64,000 bases of DNA from contig CM054179.1 of the NCBI GenBank assembly GCA_028829895.1, forward strand, positions 37,075,117 through 37,139,116, given 5' to 3'. Position 1 is the stretch's first letter, and each line of letters opens with the position of its first letter. Position numbers and translations under genes: made by a program. The stretch comes from Sinotaia quadrata (lineage: Eukaryota; Mollusca; Gastropoda; Architaenioglossa; Viviparidae). The notes below the pieces were generated by a model that saw nothing but the letters and a program-made list of their open reading frames with translations, was not told the origin of the DNA and did not search any database. Below, one piece after another: positions 38,053 through 47,899 of this stretch.

Positions 38053-38829
38053 TTATAATTTGCCTCTCTATGAAGAAAATATAAGTGAACTAAAGAGTTC
38101 GATTTATAATCTTCTTTAAAGTAATTTATAATTACATTTGTTAACTTTAAAAATCAAGATAAGTCCTGGTCTGGGCACTATTATTAATAAAGTAATGTTA
38201 GAAAGCAGAGTCCATCGCTTGTAAATCAGACTGTCAATTTAATGTTCATAACGACCTCTCATGCCCTCTTCTTTTCAATCATGCTTCGATCGAATTCATA
38301 AGAGGTGTGCAAACAGCAGTCAAAACAGCAATCAGCTGAAGAGGGTAAAGTTAAAAAGGCGGATCGGAATTTCAACGACACGCATACACCGAAAATTAGC
38401 AGTTCTTAGACTTGAGACGGTTGAGGAAGCGATACCGTACGGGTGAGAGGCGCCGTGCGGGGACCCAGCATGGGGGAGAGCAAGAGGATGCCATTTACAC
38501 AGTTGTTGCTTTTGAAGAATGAAAAATGGCTTCGATATTTCTTTCTTTACAAATCTCATCTCGCGCGTTGCAGTCTGAGGAGTGAAACTGGATGGGGCAC
38601 AACTTGAGTAGAGACATAAGAGTATCATAAGATAATATTCTAAAAATTAAGGAAACGTTAGAAAAGAATTTTTGACTTGGAAAGAAGGAAAACGCAATAG
38701 ATGAAAATTGGTGGGTGGGTGGGGCGGGGGAGAATAAGAACGCTACAAATAACCTTTATATTCATTCCTCGTTTCTGTGATATTCATTCACTGGATTCCT
38801 CATGTCTGTTTTGCTGAATTTCACGTCTG
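38053..38829. other. Unique DNA with a moderate-GC block
   Basis: About 38255-38620 has balanced composition. A basic 61-codon plus frame (38261-38446) ends in a GGTGAG splice-donor-like string at about 38440, but no domain or acceptor supports an exon. Confidence 0.4.
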
Positions 38830-38998
38830 TCGTGTTACATTTCACATGTTTGTCGTGATGCGTTCGCATGTTTGTCGTGTTGCATTTCACATGTTTGTAG
38901 TGTTGCGTTTCAAATGTTTGTCGTGATGCGTTCGCATATTTGTCGTGTTGCGTTTTACATGGTTGTCGTGCTGCATTTCATATGTGTCTGTCGTGCTG
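38830..38998. repeat. Minisatellite, ~24-bp unit, ~7 copies
   Basis: CATGTTTGTCGTGTTGCATT units with small changes. Confidence 0.9.
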
Positions 38999-39369
38999 CT
39001 GTTTTTGCTTGTATATGTTGACGCCCTCTTATTTGTATTTATTGTCACCCTATTGTTTGTTTACACACTTTCCCTGTCCTTTCTTTGACTATTTCACACT
39101 TTGTTAGTTATAATTGTAACAGAAGATCTGTGCCTGGAAAGATTGACTGTGCTCCATGTCAAGATGATTATAATTATAACAAAAGATGTGTGCCAGGTGC
39201 TTTCCAGTCCGCAATTAACATTCCCTTAATACCAGATCTCTGCGACTAAGAAAACCTTAGAATCTTTAGCATGGTTCCAGCGATCTGATGATGTGGCTTG
39301 TTCTGGATAATTTCGCAGACGTGTTTTAGTTTGTTACCTTACGCTAAATCACTGAATCATAATTTAATC
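38999..39369. other. Unique DNA
   Basis: Short duplicated piece ATAATTATAACA(G)AAGATCTGTGCC near 39105-39190. No gene. Confidence 0.5.
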
Positions 39370-39662
39370 CTGGCTGTTCTCCATTAACTATTCTTGTAAA
39401 TTGGCTCTTTCCGGGTAACTATATCTCTACTTTGGCTCCTGGCTCGTTTTTATAGGTATTTTCTGTGGTAATTTTACTCCTTGGCTAATATCCATGTAAC
39501 TATTCCTGTAATTTGGCTCCTTGGCTTTTCGTAGATTTAGATCCATGGCTCTTTTCCATGTAACTCTTCCTGTAATTGGGTTCAATGGCTCTTTTTTATG
39601 TAACAATTCTTGCAAGTTGGCTTCACGGCATTTTTTCATGTAACTCTTCCTGTCATTTGAAC
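39370..39662. repeat. Degenerate minisatellite, ~40-bp unit, ~7 copies
   Basis: TTGGCTC(C/T)TT then CCATGTAACTCTTCCTGTAA recurs with substitutions. Confidence 0.85.
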
Positions 39663-39832
39663 ATCGCTCTTAGAATCGCCATATAGTTCTTTTAGAAAAC
39701 GTTCATGCATATTTTCCAGAGTACTTTGACTGGCGGGTCGCTGATACTAACACCTGTACATTCCTTTAATTTTTTAATTTTTTAATCTCCGTCATCGTTG
39801 AATTCAGCAATCTAGAAAAAATATTTCTTTCA
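39663..39832. other. Unique DNA
   Basis: Nothing recognised. Confidence 0.5.
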
Positions 39833-39833
<1 letters not shown>

Positions 39834-39880
<47 letters not shown>

Positions 39881-39893
39881 TATTATTATTATC
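39834..39893 (-). repeat. (CAT)n/(ATT)n tract, likely LINE 3' tail
   Basis: On the minus strand it reads AATAATAATAATGATGATG and onward. It starts about 57 bases after the stop codon of the LINE endonuclease remnant. Several LINE families end in short tandem repeats rather than poly-A, so this fits a 3' tail. Confidence 0.7.
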
Positions 39894-39950
39894 TAGTCTC
39901 TTTCCACGACTTCTGTTTGACTGTCGGTTGTGATCCAAGGTCTCGGAATC

Positions 39951-40553
39951 TTACCAAGATTCTGGGAGATCCAAGGTTTTACGGAGGATGTGGGCACTTC
40001 CGAGGAGCGCTGCTTTGAGTAATGGAGCGATTCTGTGGTTTCCAGGGAGTTTATTCAGGTAGCCTTCCAATTCTGATGTTATGTTCCCCAAGGCTCCTAT
40101 CACTATTGGTATCACTTCTGCTTTTACATTCCACAGTCTCTGGATTTCTAATCTGAGGTCTTGGTATTTTTCTATTTTTTCTCTTTCTTTTGTTTTTATG
40201 TTTCTATCACTTGGAACAGCGACATCAATAATTGTTACTGTTCTGTTGGACTTATTGAGAACTACAATGTCTGGTCGTCTTGCAGGAATCACCCGGTCTG
40301 TTCTTATCTCGAAGTCCCATAGTATTTTGACTTCTTCTGTTTCGGTGACTGCTTCTGGTTGGTGCATCCATGCTCTTTCTGGGGTTTTTATGCCATAGTT
40401 CTCACACAGATTTCTATGTATGTGTTTTGCCACTTCATTGTGTCGTTTAGTGTATTCTGTTCCTGCCAGAACCTGACATCCAGATAGTATGTGTTCTGTT
40501 GTCTCATCCATGGATTTGCAGAGTCTACATTTGGAATCATTTGAAATTTTCAA

Positions 40554-40556
<3 letters not shown>
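39951..40556 (-). pseudogene. Non-LTR retrotransposon C-terminus with restriction-like endonuclease
   Basis: The last ~200 codons of a LINE ORF, open to a TAA at 39953-39951. In order there is a zinc knuckle CX2CX8HX4C (C9, C12, H21 and C26 of this stretch), then an endonuclease core with R93-P94-D95, 14 residues and D110 (IIDVAVPSD), and EKIEKYQDLRLEIQRLW. This RPD-X14-D pattern after a CCHC knuckle marks R2/R4/NeSL-type LINEs, where the nuclease nicks target DNA to prime reverse transcription. This segment is intact but is joined through an (AAT)n tract to a reverse-transcriptase region that is broken, so the element as a whole is not functional. Similar proteins are common in cnidarian and mollusc genomes (recalled, unchecked). 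Confidence 0.9.
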
Positions 40557-40595
<39 letters not shown>

Positions 40596-40598
40596 GTA
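40554..40598 (-). repeat. (ATT)n tract inside the LINE
   Basis: About 15 trinucleotides. It joins the end of the reverse-transcriptase part directly to the zinc knuckle, where an intact element would have about 200 further residues. It marks an internal deletion. Confidence 0.85.
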
Positions 40599-41990
40599 TA
40601 TGCGTTAAGGGCTTGTATTTTGTTAGTTCCATTTAGCTCGGACTTCAAAAGTTGTCGAAACCGTTTTTTATATTATCTTTTAACTTTGGACTTCACTCTG
40701 CATATTTTCTAGATGTTGTAGTATCGCCAAGTATTTAAATCCCTCTTCCATTGAAACACCGTTGATTTTTCCGATGTCGAATTGCACGCCCGTTGTTCTT
40801 TTGACCTTGCATTTCTGGACGATAATTCTTCCACATTTGTCAAGGCCGATTGTCATGTTAATATCCTCACTGCAGATCTTGGCAGTATAGATCAGTGAGT
40901 TGATGTCACGTTCATTTCTACCGTATAGTTTGAGATCGTACAGAAATGACTGGTGACCTGTGTAGGTTTAATTTTGAATCTTAGTCCTGTTTTCTGAATC
41001 ACGTGACCTGGATGATTTAGGGCAATTCAGAACGGGAGTGGTGATAACGAATCATTCCACAGTTTATTGTTATTTCTACAATTTCTGTGCTGTTGCATGT
41101 GAGGGTATTTTCAAGTTTGTCATTGATTCCTGAATTGGATTCTGTATTGATGGCGCTATTATGTACAATTTTAAATTTTCACTTATCCATTAATGTGAAA
41201 ATGTGTCACAGAAGTTTTGATAGTCAATCGAGGCCATTGTTCTTCGTATCATGCTGTCAGTAACTGTTGCCTTATCAGTTGTCCTTTGTTCCTCTGCTGC
41301 CTGGTCTAGCACCCTTTTGTTCATTGGTTAGAAGTTTGTTTCAAGGAATTCGTGATTTTGTCAGTTATAATTCCTGATAGTAACGTCCAGGTAGTTGATG
41401 GGCATGTGATTAGATGATAGTTGTTTAGTTTTGTGCCTTTCTTTGGATCTTTCATAATAAGATTTGCTTTGTCTTTTTACCACCCAGGCTGGTATAGTTC
41501 ATGGTTTGTTTAATATGTCTTGCAGTTGTTCAGCACGCTTACTATGTAAGTGGGTAAGATGTTTCAACCAGAATATTTGTACCTGGTCTAGGCCTGGGAT
41601 TTTGAAGTTTGCCATATTTCGTACCTTCTTCTTAATGTCTTTCTCACTGATTGTGACGGTGCATTGTTTAAGTGTTTCTTTATGATCATATTTCAATTCC
41701 TGAATCCATCTGACTGAGGTGTTATGCGTATTTGTTCCAAATGTATTCCCAGAAAGGTTTTTGTGTCCTGAATGTTTTGCATTTGTTGTTCTGTTCTGGG
41801 GAATTTTCTTTAGATTCTTGGTAAAGTCTTAAAGAGTCAGTTGGAAATGTTTTGTTCTGTTGGAATTGCTGACCTCTTGCAGTGTGTCTCTTCAGACGGT
41901 AACTGAGTCCTTGAAGCTTTTTGCTTTGTGTTTATCATCAATGACAAGCGCAACAACTGTTAACCATGGGCGAAGTCTGATCCGGTATAG
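40599..41990 (-). pseudogene. Non-LTR reverse transcriptase remnant (same element)
   Basis: Read on the minus strand from high to low coordinates: KTFRTQKPFWEYIWNKYAHN (about 41800-41735), ISEKDIKKKVRNMANFKIPG (about 41650), TNEQKGARPGSRGTKD (about 41320), SMIRRTMASIDY (about 41250), FLYDLKLYGRNERDINSLIY (about 40950), KICSEDINMTIGLDKCGRII (about 40880), TTGVQFDIGKING, and RQLLKSELNGTNKIQALNAY (about 40620). The blocks follow LINE reverse-transcriptase order, but several frameshifts and stops separate them. The catalytic box reads FLYD where Y/FMDD is expected, so an active-site aspartate is gone. Confidence 0.88.
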
Positions 41991-42054
41991 AATCAAATTA
42001 TGTTTTCTCCATCATGAATGGGATGGGTGTGGATGTAGTTTGGAGGGAACAACT

Positions 42055-42300
42055 TTACCCTCCTACAGTATTTTGACAAAATCTATTTCGGTGACTGCTT
42101 CTGTTTAGTTCCTTGTTCTATTTGAGGCTTTTATTCCCTAGTACTATCATTGTTTCATCTATATGATTTTTGCCATTTTCTTGTATCTTTTATTGTATTC
42201 TGTTCCAGCCAGAGACTGATACCTAAAAGTATATTTTCTGTTGTTTCATCCATGCTTCTGCAGGGTATGCATTTGGAGTCATTTGATATTTTCGTGATTT
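42055..42300 (-). pseudogene. Second LINE endonuclease fragment
   Basis: A degenerate second copy of the knuckle region. On minus, KISNDSKCIPCRSMDETTEN aligns with the intact copy at about 40550-40490, followed by LAGTEYNKRYKK-like and VTEIDFVKIL-like pieces. Stops and frameshifts interrupt it. It lies upstream, on the same strand, of the longer element, giving a head-to-tail arrangement. Confidence 0.8.
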
Positions 42301-42412
42301 TGTTTATATTGATAGCATTAGTAGTAGTAGAAATATTTGTTGGAGTAACAATAATAGTAATTTTAGTGGTAGCAGTGGCAGCAGTAGTAGTAGTGATAGT
42401 GATAGTCGTTCG
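42301..42412. repeat. Imperfect (TAG/GTA)n trinucleotide tract
   Basis: Degenerate trinucleotide DNA (GTAGTAGTAG, AATAATAGTAA, GCAGTAGTAGTAGTGATAG). It directly precedes the second endonuclease fragment on the minus strand, as (AAT)n does in the first copy. Confidence 0.8.
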
Positions 42413-43220
42413 CTTGAACCAATCTTTGCATAAGCGTAAAGCTCATGCATATTTAATGCACATACCAATATCCTGCAATGACTAGATTTTCATTTATCTT
42501 TGCAATCCTTTTTGATGTCCGCGCCACAATTCAAACGTAAATTAACAGGTTGTAAATCGTTCACCTCAACTAATATTCGACAGGTACTGTCAAAGGCTCT
42601 TCCGGACCAGAGTCAGTGAGGCGTGACCGACATCTTGTCCCCAAGACAAGTGGTCCCAGAGTTGCGCGCGCCGTGATGTTATTGCATTGTACGCGTGGAA
42701 TCATAAAGTGATCTGTCATCACATGCCAATGACTGTTAGAAAGGAGCAAAAAATGTGGGTTAGTCCCACCGCTTTGCCTCTTCCCGTAGCATGTGTGGGC
42801 GCTATAAATTAAACACAGGAGCAGGAAGGCCGTGTTCCGCTGAGAAGCATTAAATGCCACTCGCCGATCGTTTGGACGTGTTTTGTAGCTACGTTTTAAA
42901 CCTAAATAATAGTGTGTTTTGATTGTCATGAGACTCGGATCGACTGAGAGGTCGCTTTTTCTTTCCTAAACAATATGTTATTCCCATTGAATATCCCAGA
43001 CAGTTCTTTATTTCTTGTCAGAGAGGCTTTGTTTTATCAGTAGCCATTCCTACTATCATGTGTAATTTAGTAAATTAAATACAGTAAGTGGAGTGTTACA
43101 ACTATTATAACATTAATTATTACTACTACCACTACTATTATTATTACTACGATAAATAATAACAATACTATAATTAATGAGAGCTGCTCTACCTACAAAC
43201 AATAGTAGCTAGTATATTTC
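42413..43220. other. Unique DNA with a moderate-GC block
   Basis: About 42570-42930 has a 119-codon minus frame, the longest non-repeat frame not assigned to an element. Its sequence shows no domain or splice context. No gene called. Trinucleotide-rich DNA lies at about 43120-43160. Confidence 0.4.
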
Positions 43221-43413
43221 TAATAATTTATTCTTAGTCTGTAATTACTCTACTACGGCTACCAATATTAATTGCAATAATGGATTGATATAACATTATC
43301 CATGCATGTTTAATAATAATTTACTCTTAGTCTGTAATTACTCTACTACGGCTACCAATACTAATTGCAATAATGAATTGATATAACATTATCCATACAT
43401 GTTTAATAATACC
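43221..43413. repeat. Tandem duplication, 93-bp unit, 2 copies
   Basis: TAATAATTTA at 43221 and 43314, each followed by TCTGTAATTACTCTACTACG. Near identical. Confidence 0.95.
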
Positions 43414-43499
43414 ATTGTAGAAATTCTATTGTATTTTCCAGGAACGTTGCTTCTGGGTGCATACAATATTTCAAGCCGTCTCTTAACACATTAGACGAA

Positions 43500-43660
43500 C
43501 GCTCTTTAGCAGATATAATACACTAGATATAAATTCATGAATTATCTCTATAGCAGGATACAATACAGTAAATTCATGAACGCTCTCTCTATAGCGAGAT
43601 GCATTACACTAGATACAAAATTACGAACGCTTTCTATAGCAGGATACAAAACAATATATA
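43500..43660. repeat. Degenerate ~45-bp repeat, 3-4 copies
   Basis: GAACGCTCT..TATAGCAGGATACA(A)TACACTAGATA units. Confidence 0.8.
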
Positions 43661-43844
43661 CACATTCACGAGCACGAATAAGAATCATATTACTACCAAG
43701 AGTTTCCGACGTACTAATGAAATGTCTCTTACAATGCCATTTCAATTTCCTTGGAAGATGCTGTTTGTGTTCTCACTCACTTCAATTGTATGAACTTCGC
43801 GTCATCTTACAGCGTGTGCAGCGAGGACTTATACATTCTTAGTT

Positions 43845-44030
43845 CTAGGACTAAACGTCTGACACTCTTTTGTAAGACTCTCTCTGTGTAGTTAACACAA
43901 TCAGATACTGAGTGGACAATAGTTTGTAAGGCGCTCTCTGAATAGGTAGCATAATTAAATTAGACATTGTATAAACACTCGTTTGTAAAGCGCTCTGTGA
44001 GCAGGTGGTATAATTAGAAATTGTGCAGAC
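43845..44030. repeat. Degenerate ~55-bp repeat, 3 copies
   Basis: TTTGTAA(A/G)GCGCTCTCTGAATAGGT-like units, diverged. Confidence 0.75.
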
Positions 44031-44049
44031 ACTTTTTTATGAAAGAGGG

Positions 44050-44597
44050 AAAGGCATACAGGAATAGACAACATCCTTGCAGAACTAGTCCAAGAAGGTG
44101 GAGAAGCCATGATAAGCGCCCTATTAACAATCTGCAATCTGGCAGACAGGGGACTGGCCAGCAACATGGACTCAGTCACTCATAATAACGTTCCAGAACA
44201 AAAAAGGCAATTTGCAGCAATGTCAGAATTATTGTATGATAGGTGTTATATGCCACCAAAGCAAAGTCATGCTAAATATCATATTAAACAGACTGAAGCC
44301 GCAGGCAGAGGAAATCATAGCTGAAGAACAGGCAGTCTTCTGAACAGGGCAAAGCACAAATGAACAACATTTTAATCTGAGACTGCTATATGAGAAGTAT
44401 CTTAAGCACCAACAAGACCTTTATCATGTCTTTGTAGACTTTAAGAAGGCGTTGGACAGGGTGTGGCATGCTGCCCTTTGCTCCACCACTTAGCTGTACA
44501 ACATCAATGCCAACCTAATCAAAGTCATAGAAAGCCTTTACATCTAGGCCACCAGAGCAGTCTGCTTCAACGGCCAAATAGGAGATTGGTTCAATAT
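44050..44597 (+). pseudogene. LINE reverse transcriptase fragment (APE-type LINE, clade unresolved)
   Basis: Plus-strand translation in shifting frames gives TGIDNILAELVQEGGEAMIS and LLTICN, then KVMLNIILNRLKPQAEEII-type text with AEEQAV, then NLRLLYEKYLKHQQDLYHVF, VDFKKALDRVWHAAL, and SANLIKVIESLY. The FVDFKKALD block is reverse-transcriptase motif A, with its aspartate. Stops (TGA near 44340, TAG near 44492 and 44548) and frameshifts make it dead. Both ends are truncated. It is on the opposite strand to the RLE-type element 2 kb away and looks like a different LINE group. Confidence 0.87.
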
Positions 44598-45157
44598 GGC
44601 GATACGTAATTATAAACAAACAACCTCATGACGCATACAGCCTACCCCTAGTCGTGGAGAGCATCACGCAGACTGGCTTGCGCCGTTACAAGGTATCAGT
44701 CATTCACTTATATAACTTGTCCATATTGTTGTCCTCCCATCCGTGTATCAAAATAATGCTGCATTCTCGCCGCGAAAGGACCCAGCAGGTGAGAAATACC
44801 TTATGACGAGCGTCGAGTCTTTGACGATGTATTACCTGACAGTGATTCCACGACTGCACCTGTTGCCTGACGCTCTTCTTGCCACCCAGCCATTCAAATT
44901 TTAGTAGGACTCGGCAGAATGTTTTTTTGGTCCCTTCCTGACAAAACCATTACTGGGTCATGTTGATCAGATTTTCAGTGTGAAAAACATGGGGCAAGTT
45001 ATTTTCCTTCATGTCAGTCTCAGCCAAGCAGTGAACAAAGAGACGTGAGTAAATAGAAATGGAAAAGAAGAATACATGACTGTCAATCTCGACACACACG
45101 AGACTGACAGGTCAACTTAAATCGTCACATAGGGGAGACAATGCACCTACATACATA
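44598..45157. other. Unique DNA
   Basis: Moderate GC at about 44650-44960, possibly more LINE sequence, but I recognise no motif. Confidence 0.45.
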
Positions 45158-45229
45158 CTCTGATATAGACATACACAGACACATGCACACAGACAATTGT
45201 GCATGTGTCTGTGTATGTCTATATCAGAG
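45158..45229. repeat. Perfect 32-bp inverted repeat, 8-base loop
   Basis: The left arm 45158-45189 (starts CTCTGATATAGACATACACA) is the exact reverse complement of the right arm 45198-45229. The loop is CAGACAAT (45190-45197). All 32 pairs are Watson-Crick. Either strand could fold into a long hairpin and the DNA could extrude a cruciform. Confidence 0.97.
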
Positions 45230-45501
45230 AGACACACGCACCAACACAATCAGACGCAGTAATGTCACAGGATCTGTAGATACCGCAGTACATTACAAAA
45301 AGGCTTTCAACTAAAACCCACTGTACAGAGAATACATAACAAATCAGGACAACAGGGCACAGTAAAGATCACTTAGGAAAGGAAGGAAGAAAGGTTGATA
45401 GGATACTTACACGCACACCCCCACACACACACACATCTATTACGTCATGGGCCTTGTCTTGTTTGGTGAGATGTGTATGTGATGGTCTGCATTTTGGAGA
45501 C

Positions 45502-45518
45502 GGGGGGGGGGGGGGGGG
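45502..45518. repeat. poly-G run (17 G)
   Basis: Seventeen consecutive G; likely variable in length and prone to assembly error. Confidence 0.95.
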
Positions 45519-45967
45519 CTGATAACTGAGCAAATGTGTGGAGACTTAGCGCATTTATTGTACCTAACACACACACACACACAAAGTATTTTTACCTCAG
45601 ACAGCTTACTCGCTACTAGTATTATCCTAAATAGAATATTCCATCAGAGACAAATTTTAATATTATCTTCGTCAGGCAGCAGTTTGGCCATAAATGAAAT
45701 AATAAATCTCACCCCATAAAATTCATATAGAGAAACTATATCAAATATTTAAGCTAATGGGCTATTAAAAATCACGGTTCAACTATGAATTCTAACCTAA
45801 TGAAACTATTTCATATTAAAGAACATAGTTCATCTATAAAGTATAACACTAAACTATCAATACACAATTAATAAAATGTCACTTGAAAAATTAAAGTATA
45901 TATTAATACATTACCTATCTGCAGTGTTGACTAAACTCACAAACGATTTGTTATTACTTTCCTAAGT
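45519..45967. other. Unique AT-rich DNA
   Basis: Short CA tract near 45568-45582. Nothing else. Confidence 0.5.
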
Positions 45968-46390
45968 GCCAACCTCAGAGTGAAAGTTTATTCACAACCT
46001 CAGGGTGAAAGTTTATTCACAACCTCAGAGTGAAAGTTTATTCACAACCTCAGGGTGAAAGTTTATTCACAACCTCAGAGTGAAAGTTTATTCACAACCT
46101 CAGGGTGAAAGTTTATTCACAACCTCAGAGTGAAAGTTTATTCACAACCTCAGGGTGAAAGTTTATTCACAACCTCAGGGTGAAAGTTTATTCACAACCT
46201 CAGAGTGAAAGTTTATTCACAACCTCAGGGTGAAAGTTTATTCACAACCTCAGGGTGAAAGTTTATTCACAACCTCAGGGTGAAAGTTTATTCACAACCT
46301 CATATTGAAAGTTTATTCACGACCTCAGGGTGAAAGTATGCTCACAACCTCAGAGCTAACGTATTCCCACAATCTCAGAGTGAAAATATA
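45968..46390. repeat. Minisatellite, 25-bp unit, ~16 copies, dimeric pattern
   Basis: Core ACAACCTCAG(A/G)GTGAAAGTT plus TATTC. The A/G position alternates A,G,A,G,A,G,A,G in the first eight units, so the effective unit is a 50-bp dimer. The last units diverge (CATATTG, GAGCTAACG). Confidence 0.97.
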
Positions 46391-47688
46391 CTTATACATT
46401 CATCAATATGTCCAAAACAGTATGCATCATAAGCGTGAAGCGAAAGGTTGCATCTCACATAATGTACAGCGAAGACGGCACAACACGGAATGCGTAAAGC
46501 TCACAGTGCAAACTTTAAAATCATTCATAAAATGAACAGCACCATCAGTTCTATTATGACTGCTGCTTCTGGTTTGTTCGAAACCTGCCATCTTGTATTT
46601 TGTTGAAAACCCCACTAATAGTAAAATGTGCAAGTCCAAGTCTAAGGGAATGTCGAAAGCTTTAGGATGGCAGCAACGTTTGAAAACATTATAACGATCC
46701 CCCTCCATCCTCCCGCTCCCCGCCTTAATGAACGATGACAAAGAGCTTCTGTCATTGAGCATTATGGGTAGACAGCCAAAGACGACGGGTGTTCAGTGAC
46801 GACTATTAATTGTCGATTGCTGACAAATGTTGCTGTTGGACTGTTTGATGACACTGATGACTATAACTGATGAGTGTTTCGGACGACTGTCTTTGACACA
46901 TGCATTACCAGCCTGATTGTAGATGTGTATATAAAGGCCGACAATGATTCCCATAACGAATTCAACCGCACTAGCATTTAATATTACCACAGCACCAACA
47001 CCTTTGTCCCTAGTATGTCTACATTGCTATCTTCTGACTTATATATAACAAAATGAAAAAAACGAAAACTCCCCCTCCCCCCCCACCCATTCAAGAATGA
47101 TGGACGCAATCAAGACTGGTACGTGCCTTCATCTGTTACAGTTACGTTTGCTCAAAACCAAAATTGCTGATTAATGTCACGAGTCATGGCATAAGTTTCC
47201 TTTGTGTGTAATTTATTTCGAACTCTAGCCAGCCAAGAACACAATGTCACGTGTTCTGTACAATGCGCTCTCAAAAATTAAGGGTGGAAAAGTTCACGCG
47301 GTGCAACTCAGATCACACGATCGTACCAAGGAACTCACGAAATCTGTACAGATTTCAGCGGAGCCTGGGGTGGGGTAGGGGTGTTAAGCAAACAAACAAT
47401 GGCAGACAGACAAACAGTAACTCGACTCACTATGTGTAGCGTTTCAAAGCTATTGTTACGTTTCATGCAGAATTGTTTTAATGGGGCTTTAAATCAGCCT
47501 AAAACATATTATGTTACCCTGTCACACTTAAACTGCGACAACTGTGCTTTAGATTAGTTGATATATTATGTTACCTTATCACACTTAACTTTGTTAAATG
47601 TGTTTTATATTGGTCTCATACTTCTAATGGCAGTGTAGCAAATTTAAATTTTGGAACATTCGCTTGAAGTTGCTAGATCGTGAACTGG
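46391..47688. other. Unique DNA with moderate-GC blocks
   Basis: A 111-codon minus frame at 46427-46762 has no recognisable domain. A poly-C run lies near 47070-47086. No gene called. Confidence 0.4.
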
Positions 47689-47899
47689 GTGCACATAATA
47701 GTCCCACATCGTCTGTAGGCCTACTATGACAAGCGAACCTTAAATACTCTGTAATGTATGTACTTACTTTGTCACTTTAAGTGCTGTTACAGATGCACAT
47801 AATAGTCCCACATCGTCTGTAGGCCTACTATGACAAGCGAACCTTAAATACTCTGTAATGTATGTACTTACTTTGTCACTTTACGTGCTGTTACAGATG
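47689..47899. repeat. Tandem duplication, 104-bp unit, 2 copies
   Basis: GCACATAATAGTCCCACATC at 47691 and 47795. Nearly identical over the full unit, so recent. Confidence 0.97.

Noticed and set aside
40500..40520. CATCCATGGATT resembling a reverse-complement NPWM hexapeptide
   Set aside because: It lies in the LINE zinc-knuckle coding region (KSMDETTEH) in another frame.
42570..42929. 119-codon minus frame as a gene
   Set aside because: No recognisable domain, no splice context, and higher local GC explains the lack of stops.
45968..46390. CRISPR-like array
   Set aside because: Units are contiguous with no unique spacers, and the DNA is clearly animal. The same holds for every other tandem array here.
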